From Coptis chinensis (lineage: Eukaryota; Streptophyta; Magnoliopsida; Ranunculales; Ranunculaceae): a stretch of DNA of 64,000 nucleotides. Each line of letters starts with the position of its first letter. Within the stretch, counting starts at the first letter, position 1. Where the stretch lies: positions 37,359,001 to 37,423,000 of the forward strand of contig CM027378.1 of assembly GCA_015680905.1 (NCBI GenBank). The letters run 5' to 3'. The translations under genes and the position numbers were made by a program. Shown here piece by piece: positions 21,163-32,572 of the stretch. Under the pieces are notes generated by a model, which saw only the letters and a list, made by a program, of their open reading frames with translations, had not been told where the DNA came from and did no database searches.

Positions 21163-22399
21163 ATGCCTGCTGGTCATGGACTGCGTTCAAGAACTAGAGA
21201 TCTATTTGCACGTGGGTTTAGGAAGAAGGGTTACATTCCTTTGACCACATACTTGAGAACTTTCAAGACTGGTGATTATGTGGATGTGAAGGTCAATGGG
21301 GCTATTCACAAAGGTATGCCACACAAGTTTTACCATGGTCGCACTGGGAAAGTCTGGAATGTCACTAAGCGTGCTGTCGGTGTTGAGATTAACAAGCAGG
21401 TTCGTTTTTAACTTCATTTTATTTATGTCGGATTGCTTTTTTTTATTATTAATAATAATTATTATTATTATTATTATTTGTTGTTTTTCTGTGTTGCAAA
21501 TGTTGTGATGTATATTTCTGTTGAAAGTTAGTGTATAGAAACGACATATTTGTAATGGATGGTTATTTTTATCGTATTTGTTGTTATGGGTGAAGCGCAA
21601 GGCGTTAACTTTCTCAACTTTGTTCAATAAAATGTTCACTTGTTAAGATTTGATAATATTGATATGTATATTAGATGAGTTCTTATAAATTATTTTACTC
21701 TGCCTTGCAAATGTGTTTAGTATTTAATGTTGTAACGAAGCTAGTGTAAATAGAAAGAAAAATTAAGAAATCGATGGTTGTTTATTGTCTAGATTTTTGT
21801 GGGTGAAGCGAGGGCGCAAGGTGTTGGGCATCTCAACCAACCCCTTGGGGCACCTTGGTGCACATCTTATATTTGCTAAAAGTACTGCCATGGCTGCCAG
21901 GGGGAATTTTTATTGTCTCATTTTAAATGAATACTAGGTGGACTGAATATCGGTTTATTATCGTAGGATCTAAAACTTAGTTGGAAGTGTGAAAATGGCT
22001 ATAGCTGATTTAGATTATTTGACTTGTTAAAATCTTTTTTTTTTTCAGTTTCATGAATGCCTCACAATTCATGTTTCTGCTCTATTGTGTTGACGTAGTA
22101 GAGAATGTAATGAAACTGTTGTCATTGTTTTACATTTGTAGGTTGGGAACAGAATCATTAGAAAGAGAATTCATGTGAGGGTTGAGCATGTTCAGCCATC
22201 AAGGTGTGCTGAAGAGTTCAAATTGAGGAAGATCCAGAATGATAAGTTGAAGGCAGAGGCGAAAGCTCGTGGTGAGAAGATTACCACAAAAAGGCAACCA
22301 GAGGGTCCCAAACCTGGTTTCATGGTGGAGGGTGCTACCCTTGAGACTGTCACACCTATCCCGTACGATGTCGTTAATGATCTCAAAGGTGGATATTAG
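21163..22399 (+). CDS. RPL21: 60S ribosomal protein L21 (eL21)
   Basis: There are two coding exons, 21163-21399 and 22142-22399, giving 164 residues, the usual length of plant eL21. Exon 1 encodes [19 protein letters not shown], then [20 protein letters not shown] and [19 protein letters not shown]. Exon 2 starts [20 protein letters not shown] and ends VVNDLKGGY. The intron (742 bp) has GT and AG ends and is phase 0. Reading through the donor gives a false frame ending at 21411. The protein is a structural component of the large cytosolic ribosomal subunit. Start choice follows the family-invariant MPAGHG. The gene sits just downstream of retrotransposon sequence but keeps a full promoter. 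No defect was seen. Confidence 0.96.
21444..21479 (+). repeat. Microsatellite (ATT/AAT)n in RPL21 intron
   Basis: A run of TTA/ATT trinucleotides, changing to AATAAT once near its left end, lies about 45 bp into the RPL21 intron. Confidence 0.85.
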
Positions 22400-23968
22400 G
22401 ATATTGTTGATTTGTTTGGGGTATTTTGGATATCATTCTAGTTTTGTGGACGATCTCTGTTTTGGTACTGAATTATTGTTTAAGAACTTTGATATATGCA
22501 CTTTGTTTTTAACTTTCTTTTAGATATGATGGGGCTTTAATCTGTCTCGTTCTCTTTGTTTTGTGTGTTCTTAAATATATTGGGTTGGATTGTCCTTAGT
22601 TAACAGTTGACCATAAGCGATGCATAGCCATAGTACACATTAGTACATTACCCAAGCATATGCATGCCTTTGTTGAGTTTGTTCCTTTCGTATTTGTTTC
22701 TGTTAAAATTAGAACCTAAATGTGAGCATACAGGGTCAGAAATGATAGGAGTTCCATTTTGGATTTTCATTCTTCCATGCAGTGTTGGAACACATCTCAT
22801 TCTTTATAGTATTTGCATGAATATTTTTTCCGCAGCCTGAAAGTAGATGTAGTGGAGGATTTAAAATGCAATTAACTCCTGGTCTTTTTACTTACTTGTA
22901 TTATGAATGTACTAGTGTTTACCTTATTTGGAAAATGTGGACACGCTCCCTAAGAACACATTATTGTCAAAATTTGTTAGATGTTCACTTGGGTGTGCAC
23001 TTTAACTATCCAAGTTTAAAATCTTAACAATATTGATTGCATGGATTGAGATATTGGTGCGAAAAGAAGTTCGCCAAATGTTCGTCTGCGTTCATGTTGT
23101 TATCTGCCTGGAATAGGTCTGCTTCACAGCTGTGCATTACTCGGCTATAAGAAATTCTTCTTTCCTCCCAACTGATGTCTAATTATTCTCTATTAACTCA
23201 AACTTATTTCCAATACCCTTCCAAACACAACTGTCGGGCACAAGTAAACAAGAATGGCAAGGTACATGATAACTGGCCCACCCATGATGATCTATCTGAA
23301 CCTAGGCAACTAAGCTGTTCATCTGCTTTTAATAATGAAGCTAGAAATAATTGCTGCGTAGTTCGTTCAATAGGGATAGAGAATAGAGATGTCAATTTAT
23401 AGGGAAATGTCTGGCACTAAATAATGTATATCAATCAAACTAAAATCTGAAATGACCCGTATAGTATACACAAGGACGCACATTTTCATACGAAGGTGCT
23501 GGGGGCGTAGAGACTAGAGAGCATTCTCCAGCTTTTAGAATTGTGCTGGACGCCGTAAGAACGCTCCGCTGCTTTACAAAGTTTATGCACAATCTCCTGC
23601 AAGAAGTGATTGAAATTTTTTTGTTTTTCTTTACCTTTTTATTTTTACATACATGCACGCTAGATGCCAGGATGCTTGGAAATGCTTTTGTCATCTCACT
23701 AAGTTGGAGCGGTGTCCTGTAGCCTACTCTCTGTTTTTAAACTCACCAAAACCATAGACCTGATCGAGGACCAAAGTTACAGACTTTAAAAGGAAAAAAC
23801 ACGTTCAACACACAACACAAAAGAGCACAACAATTGATGATAATCTTCTTCGTTCTCGGACCTTGGCTTTACAAGAAAAGCGCCATCCGAAACAGAAGAG
23901 AAGAGTGGCAGGGACAACCTACAGACTGCATGAGCTACCATTTGACCGAAAGGGCCAGAAGGACAGGG
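22400..23968. other. RPL21 3' region and intergenic DNA, no gene seen
   Basis: The first 150 bp or so are probably the RPL21 3' untranslated region. The rest shows no conserved frame on either strand. The last part (about 23700-23968) is the 3' side of the minus-strand DUF247 gene. Confidence 0.5.
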
Positions 23969-25554
23969 TTATTGAGGAGATGGTGTGGGAGCATGTGGCA
24001 GTATAAAGGATTCCGATGGAGGTGATGAATCGTTACGGTAAACTGGATATATAGTGTATACTGTCTGCAAAACGGTAAGAGCCACAAGGAAAATTGCAGC
24101 TACAAGCGAGAGTATCGCCCATGGACTTCTGAAATAGGTGTGAATGAGGTTGGCACGCCACTCGTTCCATTTCTTCTTGCAGTAGTCGTTAACCTTCTTA
24201 TGTACCTTGTCTAGGCTGCTTTCTGGATCCAATGTCACATCCTTAGATAGAGAATTAAACAGCTTAGCAACAGCCTTGTCACTACCAATTGCATTCTGTA
24301 TGATTTCTTTAGCATGGAGTAGGCTAACATCCTTGGCCGAATCAATAATGTTGTCCATGAAAAATACATAGGAAGTGACGTCGTTGCCCACCCCTACATG
24401 GACTCGTTCGAAGGCCATGAGGTTAAGGAATGTTGATTCAGTGGTGTCATCAACAACAATCATTGGGAGGGAAAGAATTCCGCCTCGGAATGATATATCT
24501 CTAAGACTAGTTGTCTTACTAGTCTTGAAACGGATCCCAGCTTCGTGAAGTTCCACCGCCGACCGGATTATATCTCCAGTGCTTTCGTGGACCAGACTAG
24601 GGGACTTCTTCCGATGTCGTGATTTCTTGTGAGGGTCCTGAAGCAGGCTCTTCCTATATACATCCAGAACATGCAGGCAAGGCCCCATCGTATGAAACTC
24701 TTGGTTGGGGGAACAAAACTTTAGTATCATCTTGTTTAGGAATTCCTCGTTCTGCTGATACATGTGGCACAAATAAGTTAACACACATGTGGAGTAAGAC
24801 ATTGATCGATCAATTAATATTCCTCTCTTTTAATAAGGTTACTTAAAGCGTGACATAAGCTAAAAGTTTTAAAGATCTATTAAAACAATAAAACTTAAAC
24901 TGAGGATTGTACATTCTAGAAATGACTCAGGAACCCAATTAACCTAGCAAGTTAATGTAAGTAAGAGTACAAGGCAACAATCTAGCTCACCTTCTCTTTC
25001 CCAGTTTCTATAGAATGCAATATTTCCAGAAGCAGCATTGGGAGTTGGTTTTGAAGCATTAACATGTCTCTCCTGATGTGAGGCATGATATGAATCTTAC
25101 CATGATGGCTAAAAATAGGGTCGTTGTATGCGTAGTCACTGGTGATTCCACTGACGCTGCGCAGGACCTCAAGCATGAAACAACCATCGAGAATCATTAG
25201 CTGCAAGAATATATTCTTATCATGCCACATGTGATCAATCCAATCGTACGAGTCCATCAGTTCTTGCACTCGGCCGCCCAGTGTTTCTATGCAAGTTTCG
25301 ATAGATTTCTTGGATCTCTTAAGAAAATGAAGTAGAGCTCTCTGTTTATGACCCTCCATCAGCTCCAAGTCCTCTTCACCATGGTGATAAGGGCCGAATG
25401 AGACTGCTTGAGGCTTGTATGCCTTCTTGTTGAGATCTGTAACGCATGCCGGCACCCTGTAAATTGACTGCTTCTTCCAGTGCTCCATCTCCTTGGAGAT
25501 GTCAAATTCCCCAAGTTTCTCATTGACATCTACCACCCAATTCATTTCAGCCAT
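23969..25554 (-). CDS. DUF247 / UPF0481 family membrane protein
   Basis: There are two exons on the minus strand, 25554-24991 and 24751-23969, giving 448 residues, typical for the family. The N-terminal half has the family signature SIYRVPACVTDLNKKAYKPQ followed by SFGPYHHGEEDLELME, then MILDGCFMLEVL and the MLQNQLPMLLLE block ahead of the intron. Exon 2 has GIRFKTSKT, then FRGGILSLPMIVVDDTTES and NLMAFERV. One hydrophobic segment near residues 400-420 (AILSLVAAIFLVALTVLQTVY) is the usual C-terminal membrane anchor; a short serine/proline-rich tail follows. DUF247 proteins are plant-specific; some members act in pollen-side self-incompatibility of grasses, but the function of most is unknown and none is inferred here. 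The intron is phase 0 with a tandem CAGCAG acceptor. No defect was seen. Confidence 0.92.
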
Positions 25555-26442
25555 CCTAGTTACTTTGTGCTAATTAACTACTATGGAATGGACGTAGTAG
25601 TAATCATGTGTCTTGTGATCGTAATAAAGGATTGGACGAGACGGACGAACGAACGAAAGGAGTATTACCATTCTTTTGTGAAGGGAAAGACATCTCTCTG
25701 CTTTGACTGGCTTTGTACAGACATGCATGTGAATTCTAATGATTCAAAGAGAGTTTGTACCTGCTTTTCCAGTGACTGATGTAAGCTTTTTCCGTATTCC
25801 TTCACCTTGTAACAAATAAAGTATCTGGATTCGTGTCTTTGGAGCAGAGATTGCTCCTGTTCAAATTAAGTTAGGAATTTCTTTTTATTGTTTATATTTA
25901 AAGTTAGACATTGATTTCTTCCATCCAAAAAAATAATAAAAATAAATTCTGAAGTAGCAGCACGGCAGCTCCCCTTCATCTAAATCCCGGTCCGCCACTG
26001 CACATTACTCACAAATTATACAAAATTCTTCTTTTCCTTTGGTAGACCTGGTGTAGTTCTCGTGCATGGTGGTATTACATAATCACATAGACGGTACTTG
26101 TTTATTTACAAAAGTCTCTATTTTCTTTACGGACAACGGCATCTTCCTAGCTTCGTAAGTCTGCCAAAAACTTGAAATTGTTAATTTCTTTATTCCATCT
26201 TATTCCATGCTTTTTTTTTATGAGGCATCTTATCCATCTTGATGTTTTTTTTATTCCATGTTTATTCCATGTTGTAAACGCCCAAAAAGAATCAGTACAA
26301 CTTCACCGACATTACACAGAATTCCCTTTCAACTTGGAGCACAATGCTGATTAAATGAATCCTCCGATTACGCAGAAGCACTCACAGAACCCGGTTTGAG
26401 CCCAAGAGATCTTAAACAGAGAAATCCATCAAAATAGAAATT
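25555..26442. other. DUF247 upstream region and intergenic DNA
   Basis: No gene was recognised. The first few hundred bases should hold the DUF247 promoter; no clear TATA box was identified. The right edge abuts the stop codon of the acetyl-CoA synthetase-like pseudogene. Confidence 0.45.
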
Positions 26443-27734
26443 TTAGCAATCACTGAGCGCAATAAGCTCGTCAACCACACTTGGATCTGCTAGAGTACTT
26501 GTATCTCCAAGCTCGCCCAACTGCCTAGAAGCAATTTTTCTCAGAATCCGTCTCATAATTTTACCACTCCTTGTTTTTGGGAGTCCAGGTGCCCAATGAA
26601 TTTTGTCCGGAGCAGCAAATGCTCCAATCTGAACAGAAAGTTAGTTCAGCACGGAGGCTCTAAATAGATTAAATCAAAGTGATACTTTATTTCATTAATA
26701 ATATAGAGTTCGGACTGAGAAATTAGTGTATTATATATATGCTGATGAGTGAGGATCATTATAGAAGATACCATACAGTATTTTGGTTTCAGTGAAAGTA
26801 AATGTGTACTACATGAAAAGGACATGAAAATTTTAAGACATGAAGAAACCACTCGCTAATATGTAGAAATATGGGTAAAAGATTGAAAGGGCATTACGTT
26901 AGCTTCACCAGAGTCCATTGATAAGACCTTGAGACAGGTGTTCCTACAACTTTCCAGTTCAAGGCAAATACATAGGGTGGCTGGGGTGAAATAAGAGTAC
27001 AGATTAGTTCTTGAGTTCAAGCTCATACACTCTTTTGAAATTCTTAGACATACACAAATACAACAGTTATATTGTGAGGACAATCTTCATGGTGGGCACA
27101 TCTCCACAATCATCCCTTGATCCATGTGTGTACATCTAATCTTTATTAAGCCATGCAGGTCCATTTTTAGTAAATTGTGTGTAAGACATTTTTGTTAAAT
27201 CACATGACAAGTGAATGGATGCGTTCACAGATAGGGATTCTTTATGCACACTATACCTACGTGGGCCACCATCATGAGAGTTTTCTATAATTTTCAGGTG
27301 AACATTCAATAAGCTTTTGATTATATATACTTTGGATCTAGACAACATTGAGAATAATGTAACTGTAATAAATGAAAGGTTAGGAACAAGTTAGGAGAAG
27401 ATGACTATGTCCAAACCTGTTTCCGAACAGCTAATATGAATTCCTTCCTGAGTTCTTCACTGTAAGGAACACCTTCCACCAAATAAACAAATGCATAAAT
27501 GCTTTGTCCTTTCACCTGGGTGAAAAATTTCAGTTAAATAAAAGTATAGAGTCACAATGTCACATGGAGTGATACAAAGAGGAAGGGGGGAGGGGTTTTG
27601 CTCAAACTCAGGAAGAGGTGCCTAAATGCATGATCGTATGATATTTAGATGGAGATTGCTCATTTTCCAAAAAAAAATCCAACAACAGGTTACTTCATGT
27701 TGAGACAAAAGGTTTGTTGATACACGTAAAAAAG

Positions 27735-28125
27735 AGACCAATGGAATTTGGCTCATTTATTAAACAAGTTTTAATATAGGCTCAAGCTTGGCTCATATAT
27801 TATACGAACGAGCCCGAACCAAGCCCAAGTAGCTCGGCTTGGACAGCCTTAAAAAAGAAGCCAGCAAGCTTTATGAGGATGAGCAGCCCCTCCATTCTAG
27901 TATACATCTTCAATTTGTTTCACTTTCTTAGTAATTTACTTATATAGCTCTACGAAGGGTGATATCTCCTGGTGTGTACACTGTGACGATGGTATTTGAG
28001 CTTATCGAGCCGAGCTTCACTCTACTAGTTTATTAATCGAGCTATAGTATAGACTCAAGTTTGGCTCATTTATTAAATGAACGAGCTCGAGCCAAGCCCG
28101 AGCTGCTCAGCTGAAATTCCACCCT
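27735..28125. repeat. GAGC/AAGCC-rich direct repeat region in an acetyl-CoA synthetase intron
   Basis: Two directly repeated segments (about 27750-27845 and 28025-28110) share GGCTCATTTATTAAA-like sequence followed by GAACGAGCCCGAACCAAGCCC-like sequence. This resembles plant MITE or LTR remnants, but I cannot assign a family or find target duplications. Confidence 0.35.
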
Positions 28126-28167
28126 TATGTGCAACATTGCAGATGTATGTATTTATGCATCCTGCCC

Positions 28168-28541
28168 GTTATATGAACTCCACTTAAACGAACTCCAAAA
28201 AAACTCCACCATGAAAAACAATGAATTAGAAACTGATTTTTGGTGGAGATGTTCTTCCCACAGTATAAATGATCCTTAGAAAAAATCAGCACATTTAAAG
28301 ATGTCTAGATGTATTAAAATTTGCTTATAGTGTTATAAAATTATCTAACGCTCCAGATTTTTCAAATTTCAAAACAACTTTTGACAAGGTTAAACATTTT
28401 CGTTTGGGCTGATTTTTTGTAGGGAAATTCTCTATTATGAGAAGACTATCTTCACCAAAAATCAGCCATCAATTCATCTTATAAATTCACTTTTGGTGGT
28501 GGAGTTCATTTGGAGTTCATATAAGGTAGAGTTCATATAAC
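28168..28541. mobile_element. MITE with terminal inverted repeats GTTATATGAACTC
   Basis: The left end GTTATATGAACTCCAC and the right end, read in complement GTTATATGAACTCTAC, form inverted repeats; each is followed by a second GAACTCCA motif. It is 374 bp, AT-rich and non-coding, and lies in an intron of the acetyl-CoA synthetase pseudogene. No clear target duplication was found. Confidence 0.55.
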
Positions 28542-29519
28542 AAAGCATAAGATGACGCAACGTGCGGGTTGCAATTTTTAGTCTCTTTTTGTCAACCATC
28601 ATTGATTACCTATGAGTCATCTCCAACTCTTTTTCATCAGATTAATACATATTAACCATGTGTAAGTGTACATTACAAATTTGTGTGCCTATTTTTCTTT
28701 TATTAAAAAGAGATGGGTCCCGTTAAAAGAAAAAGAACTGTAAATATTTTGAGATGTTATTTTATGCACTCACAGTCATATATTATTAGAGAGTACTCAT
28801 ATTGAAAATTACTATTTTCTAATAATGATTACTTAATTATTCCTTTTTAACAAATTGGATTTCTAAATACGCACGACCACCATGGGTAATTACTAGTACA
28901 TATAATGAGTGTGTGTGCAAAGTTTCTTTAATTGTGATATATAAAATAGAGGTAACAAACAGAGAAATAAAATTTTACTTCATGTTCAACACCAACTACA
29001 GCAGCTTCAGCGCACTTGGGGTGTGAGACTAGAGCAGATTCGACTTCTGCTGTGCAAATACGGTGCCCACTGCATTCATAAAAAAAAAAAAGGTTAAATA
29101 CGTAGAGATTACATCCAAATATCTTATCCTCAAAACATTGATACTTGCTTAATGGTTCCATAAAAGTATGTCAACCCTACTTTATTAACCAACAAAAAAT
29201 AGTGTTAACATCGTCAACTCTTCCGGTGAACCAATGGTAACCATCCTTGTCTCTATGACAGTAGGGCATCGAATTAACATAAAATTCTAGGACAAAGCTT
29301 TTCATAATATAGATAAAAATAGTGTTAAGAGTTTCAATTAGAATAGCAATTGCAAACAAAAGCTATTGCATTTCTTTTTAAAGGCAAAAAAATGTTTCTA
29401 ACCTAAAAAAATAATTAACAATGAGAGAGAGAGAGAGATTCACACAAACACGAGTTCAACCGGAGAAGCCAACTTCCTATCACACTTTCTATTTGGTTAT
29501 GCAAAAGAAACAAAAGATG

Positions 29520-31585
29520 ACCTCATCTATTGATGCAGAATTGGGATATTAGTGGGTTTCCAGTGCGCAGAACGAGTCTATGTTGCGTAACTGCGATACA
29601 CATGTCCTGCTTGTTCAGGTGTTCTTCCACAGTCCATGTCTCCTCATCCACAGATCAGCAGTGAAAGCAAGCGTTCGCGCCTATGTTCGCACCAAACATA
29701 TTTTAGCTTGACTACCATTTTGTTCATAAGCATGTTGTTTCACCCATTTCAGTTTGATCCATCTATTGATCAGATTGCAGACCTCTTTAGTAAGGGTCTT
29801 CAAAAGCAGTACTTTCTGCTTCTAGGCTCCAAACTTTTAATCACAGATTGCCAAGTTGTTCGCAAAGTGTAAAACCATAAGTTGTCTTGCCATAATTGGC
29901 ATGCATTATTGTCACATTATGCACATGCTCAACAATTGTATATTGCATACTTGGTTTGTAACTGTTGACCAGATGGGATTTGCAAAACCTTGTAGTATAG
30001 TAGAGCTGTTTCAGGCCTCTCCACTTATCACCAATTAGTTTAAAGTTGAATCCTCATACAGTCATAGTGTTTTAGATGGTCTCAGACCCAAAGAACCCGC
30101 TTACTCCACGACACCCAAGTTTGTACAAATTTTAGGCTTAAGTAATATGCCATATGCAAGGCGGCGTGTTAGATGTTTGTTATAGTCGCACATGCAATTT
30201 GTGAAAACCTTGTAGTATTATATAAATGTTCCTGGGTCTCTATACTTATCACCAACTGGTTTTAAGTTGAATCACCAATTGGTTTTAAGTTGAATGCTCA
30301 TAATGTTTAAGAGTAACGATCTTTATATACCTCACACCAGAATAATAGAATTATCTCATTCATTTTAAACGTTTTCTGGTCACTGGTGGATGGCTTCTGG
30401 TGACCGGCTGTTGGCCGGATTCCAGTGATAAATTTTTTACTATTGTTCACCGGTTACTATTTACTCCTTTGGTTTTGTTGGTGAGCTCTCAATCTCTTCG
30501 CTGATTTGATCAATTTTTCATTCAGAATTACGAGTCAAAGCTTCCCCTCCTCTCAACTTGTACAATTTGGTAAGACTCTAATGATTATTGGTTGGTTGAG
30601 AAGTACTTTCGTTTGTAAGGGTTTGACTCCCTTTTATGTCGTGGTGCCAAGTTCTCAAGTGTTTCACCGGCTTTTTTTGCTTTAGCCCTTTTATTGAGGA
30701 GCTTATCGTATGTTGTTGTCATTGATGGTTAAGCTTTTCTAGGTTTGATTCCCTTTTATGTTGTGGTGCCGAGTATTCTAATGTTTCATAGACTTTTACT
30801 ACCTCTTGTTGAGGTAATTCGTTGTTTTTTTATGCTGTCATTATTTTTCTGCGACAATATGCCTATATGGAGTCAATTACAGTATATGTATTATGTCTCT
30901 AGATTTGAGGGGGAGTATTAGAAGTATTTGTTTCTGCATTATCTATCAAGAGTGATGTTGGAAGTTTTGGTATAAGGTACTCATGGATGACAGTTGTTAT
31001 GTGCTGAAAAGTTGGCATTTGGATGATGTTCTCTCTAGTTGGTTTGGTTGCATCTCCCCAAGTTGTTCATGATTTACTTGGATACATCATCCCTGATGTT
31101 ATGATTGGTGTTTATTATTGATTAGTGGATCCAACTCAGCCTTTTTTCTCTTGTTGGTCAAAGCTCTTCCATTTGTTTGTTGCACCCAATTCTTAAGTTG
31201 CTTCTATTGTGGAGCATTTTTTATTTGAGCCTCCATGACATGTGCATGGAGCCTTTGTTTTTGTTTGTTGATGTTGTTACAGGTACTTGTTCGAGCGGTT
31301 GAAGCTTGGAGGTTTATATCTTTGTATTTGGAAGGGATATTTTATGTGATATCTCTGTATATGCTCAAGGGGGTGTGCTATCTACTGGTTATTGTAATTG
31401 CAAGCCTGAAATATACATAATCTGTATACTTCAGCTTGAGGGGGAGTGTTGAGATATATAACTTCTAATATGTGATTTAGTCCAGGTAGAAGTCATAGTA
31501 TGAGTTCTCTCCTTATTTAAAGAGAGTGAGTCCCTATGTAATGGTATCCAAGTATAATAATATTTCTCATTTCTAGAATTTCACA
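29520..31585 (+). mobile_element. Ty1/copia remnant (RNase H end, polypurine tracts, short LTR)
   Basis: At 29640-29870 decayed frames recall the C-terminal RNase H segment of copia polyproteins: VRTKHI, then a SIDQIADLFSKGL block and LGSKLLI. Polypurine-type TTTGAGGGGGAGTATT occurs at 30903, and CTTGAGGGGGAGTGTTGAG at 31434-31452 leads into a short LTR. Stops are frequent. It is inserted against gene direction within the acetyl-CoA synthetase intron 29253-31876. Confidence 0.65.
31447..31585 (+). repeat. Short copia 3' LTR
   Basis: It starts TGTTGAGATATATAAC right after GAGGGGGAG and probably ends AATTTCACA. It contains TTATTTAAAGAGAG and a TGTAATGG-type 3' end signal. Without the partner LTR the ends are approximate. 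Confidence 0.55.
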
Positions 31586-31998
31586 ATACCCTACTAGCAT
31601 TAGCAAGAATTTCACAATACGCTAGACAATTGTGTCCGCCTAATGGGATGAAGGTTTAACGTTTTTCATTCAGGACACTAAAGTATTTTGAATAAATGTG
31701 ATATTCTCTGTTGTTTCCATCGCCCCGCATGATCTGAAACTAAAATGGACAAAGAAGACTATTGCCTGTATCCATGTACAATGACGATGGACATTTTTCA
31801 AACATTATAGGCATGAAGAGAAATAGAATAGTGTATGTCCTTACTGTTTCTGAATGGGGAAAAAACAGAACTCTACCTGCTGCAGCCATCACCACTGAAA
31901 TAGTACCCTGGAAATGGCTTGAAGTATGTAGTTTCATATCTTTCGTGATCACCATAAAGAGTACGAAATGCCCCAGGCCACGAGTTCTTCACACATAG

Positions 31999-32014
31999 AT
32001 ATCCAGTTATCCAC
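31999..32014 (-). other. 8-bp insertion in a coding exon, hAT excision footprint pattern
   Basis: On the minus (coding) strand the exon reads GTGGATAA then CTGGATAT where the family reading frame needs a single GTGGATAT. The left copy's last base (T to A) and the right copy's first base (G to C) are both changed to their complements. The extra 8 bp create an in-frame TAA and a frameshift; removing them restores exon length modulo 3 and splice phase. Confidence 0.8.
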
Positions 32015-32572
32015 TACACTCACCTTCAATTTCAGTTCCCTTCTCATCAACAATGACAGGCTGCAATCATACCATCATGATTAGAACAAAAACAAGGAAG
32101 ATTTGTTCTATACCTAACTTACCAGAGTACAAACCAGGACACCAAAAAAAGGGAAAGTAGCAGAACCAGGTTTCTGCGGCCAAGCGCCAGGCAGAGGAGT
32201 TATCTGCAAGGGTAAAAAGATGACCAATATTTTAATCCTGATAATGGAGTAACAAAAATATATATAGGTTATCAAGGTAACGGGAGAAAGTTCCTTGCGG
32301 AATTCAGCACAAAGCAGCAAAGACAAGAATGAATTACCATGAAGCCACCAGTCTCAGTTTGCCACCAGGTATCTGATATAGGGCATCTTGAATCTCCAAT
32401 AACATTGAAATACCACCTAGTACAGAAAACAATGAGTTAAAATTTTGAAAGCCTTTGACATATTGCAATGAAGGGAACTTAGAAATCCATAAAACCTCCA
32501 TGCACTTGGATTGATAGGTTCCCCCACACTTCCAAGAACTCGCAAGGATTTGCGTGAATAATGAGTAACATA

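Larger units (their letters stand above)
26443..32572 (-). pseudogene. ACS: Acetyl-CoA synthetase-like pseudogene, 3' exon block (7 exons)
   Basis: Exons in coding order are 32572-32496, 32416-32338, 32203-32135, 32060-31877, 29252-about 29208, 29069-28979, 27515-27417 and 26628-26443 (the fifth is damaged). They encode [70 protein letters not shown], the TAEVESALV region, YAFVYLVEGVPYSEELRK and the C-terminal [17 protein letters not shown], which holds the catalytic lysine. This matches the ANL-family enzyme making acetyl-CoA from acetate and ATP in plastids. Splice phases agree between neighbouring exons except at two lesions: an 8-bp insertion in exon 32060-31877 that creates a stop, and loss of the donor region after VDD (29208). 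A conserved Gly in the GHRIGTAE motif is Cys. The block is not functional. Confidence 0.88.

Noticed and set aside
21202-21639. 145-codon minus-strand frame across RPL21
   Set aside because: It is the antisense of RPL21 exon 1 and intron, with a run of isoleucines coming from the (ATT)n microsatellite.
32123-32134. Alternative stronger donor for the exon encoding ITPLPGAWPQ
   Set aside because: A donor at 32122 (CTG|GTAAGT) would add four in-frame codons. The donor at 32134 gives the family-length junction FFGV-x-PVIVDE and was preferred, but both are possible.
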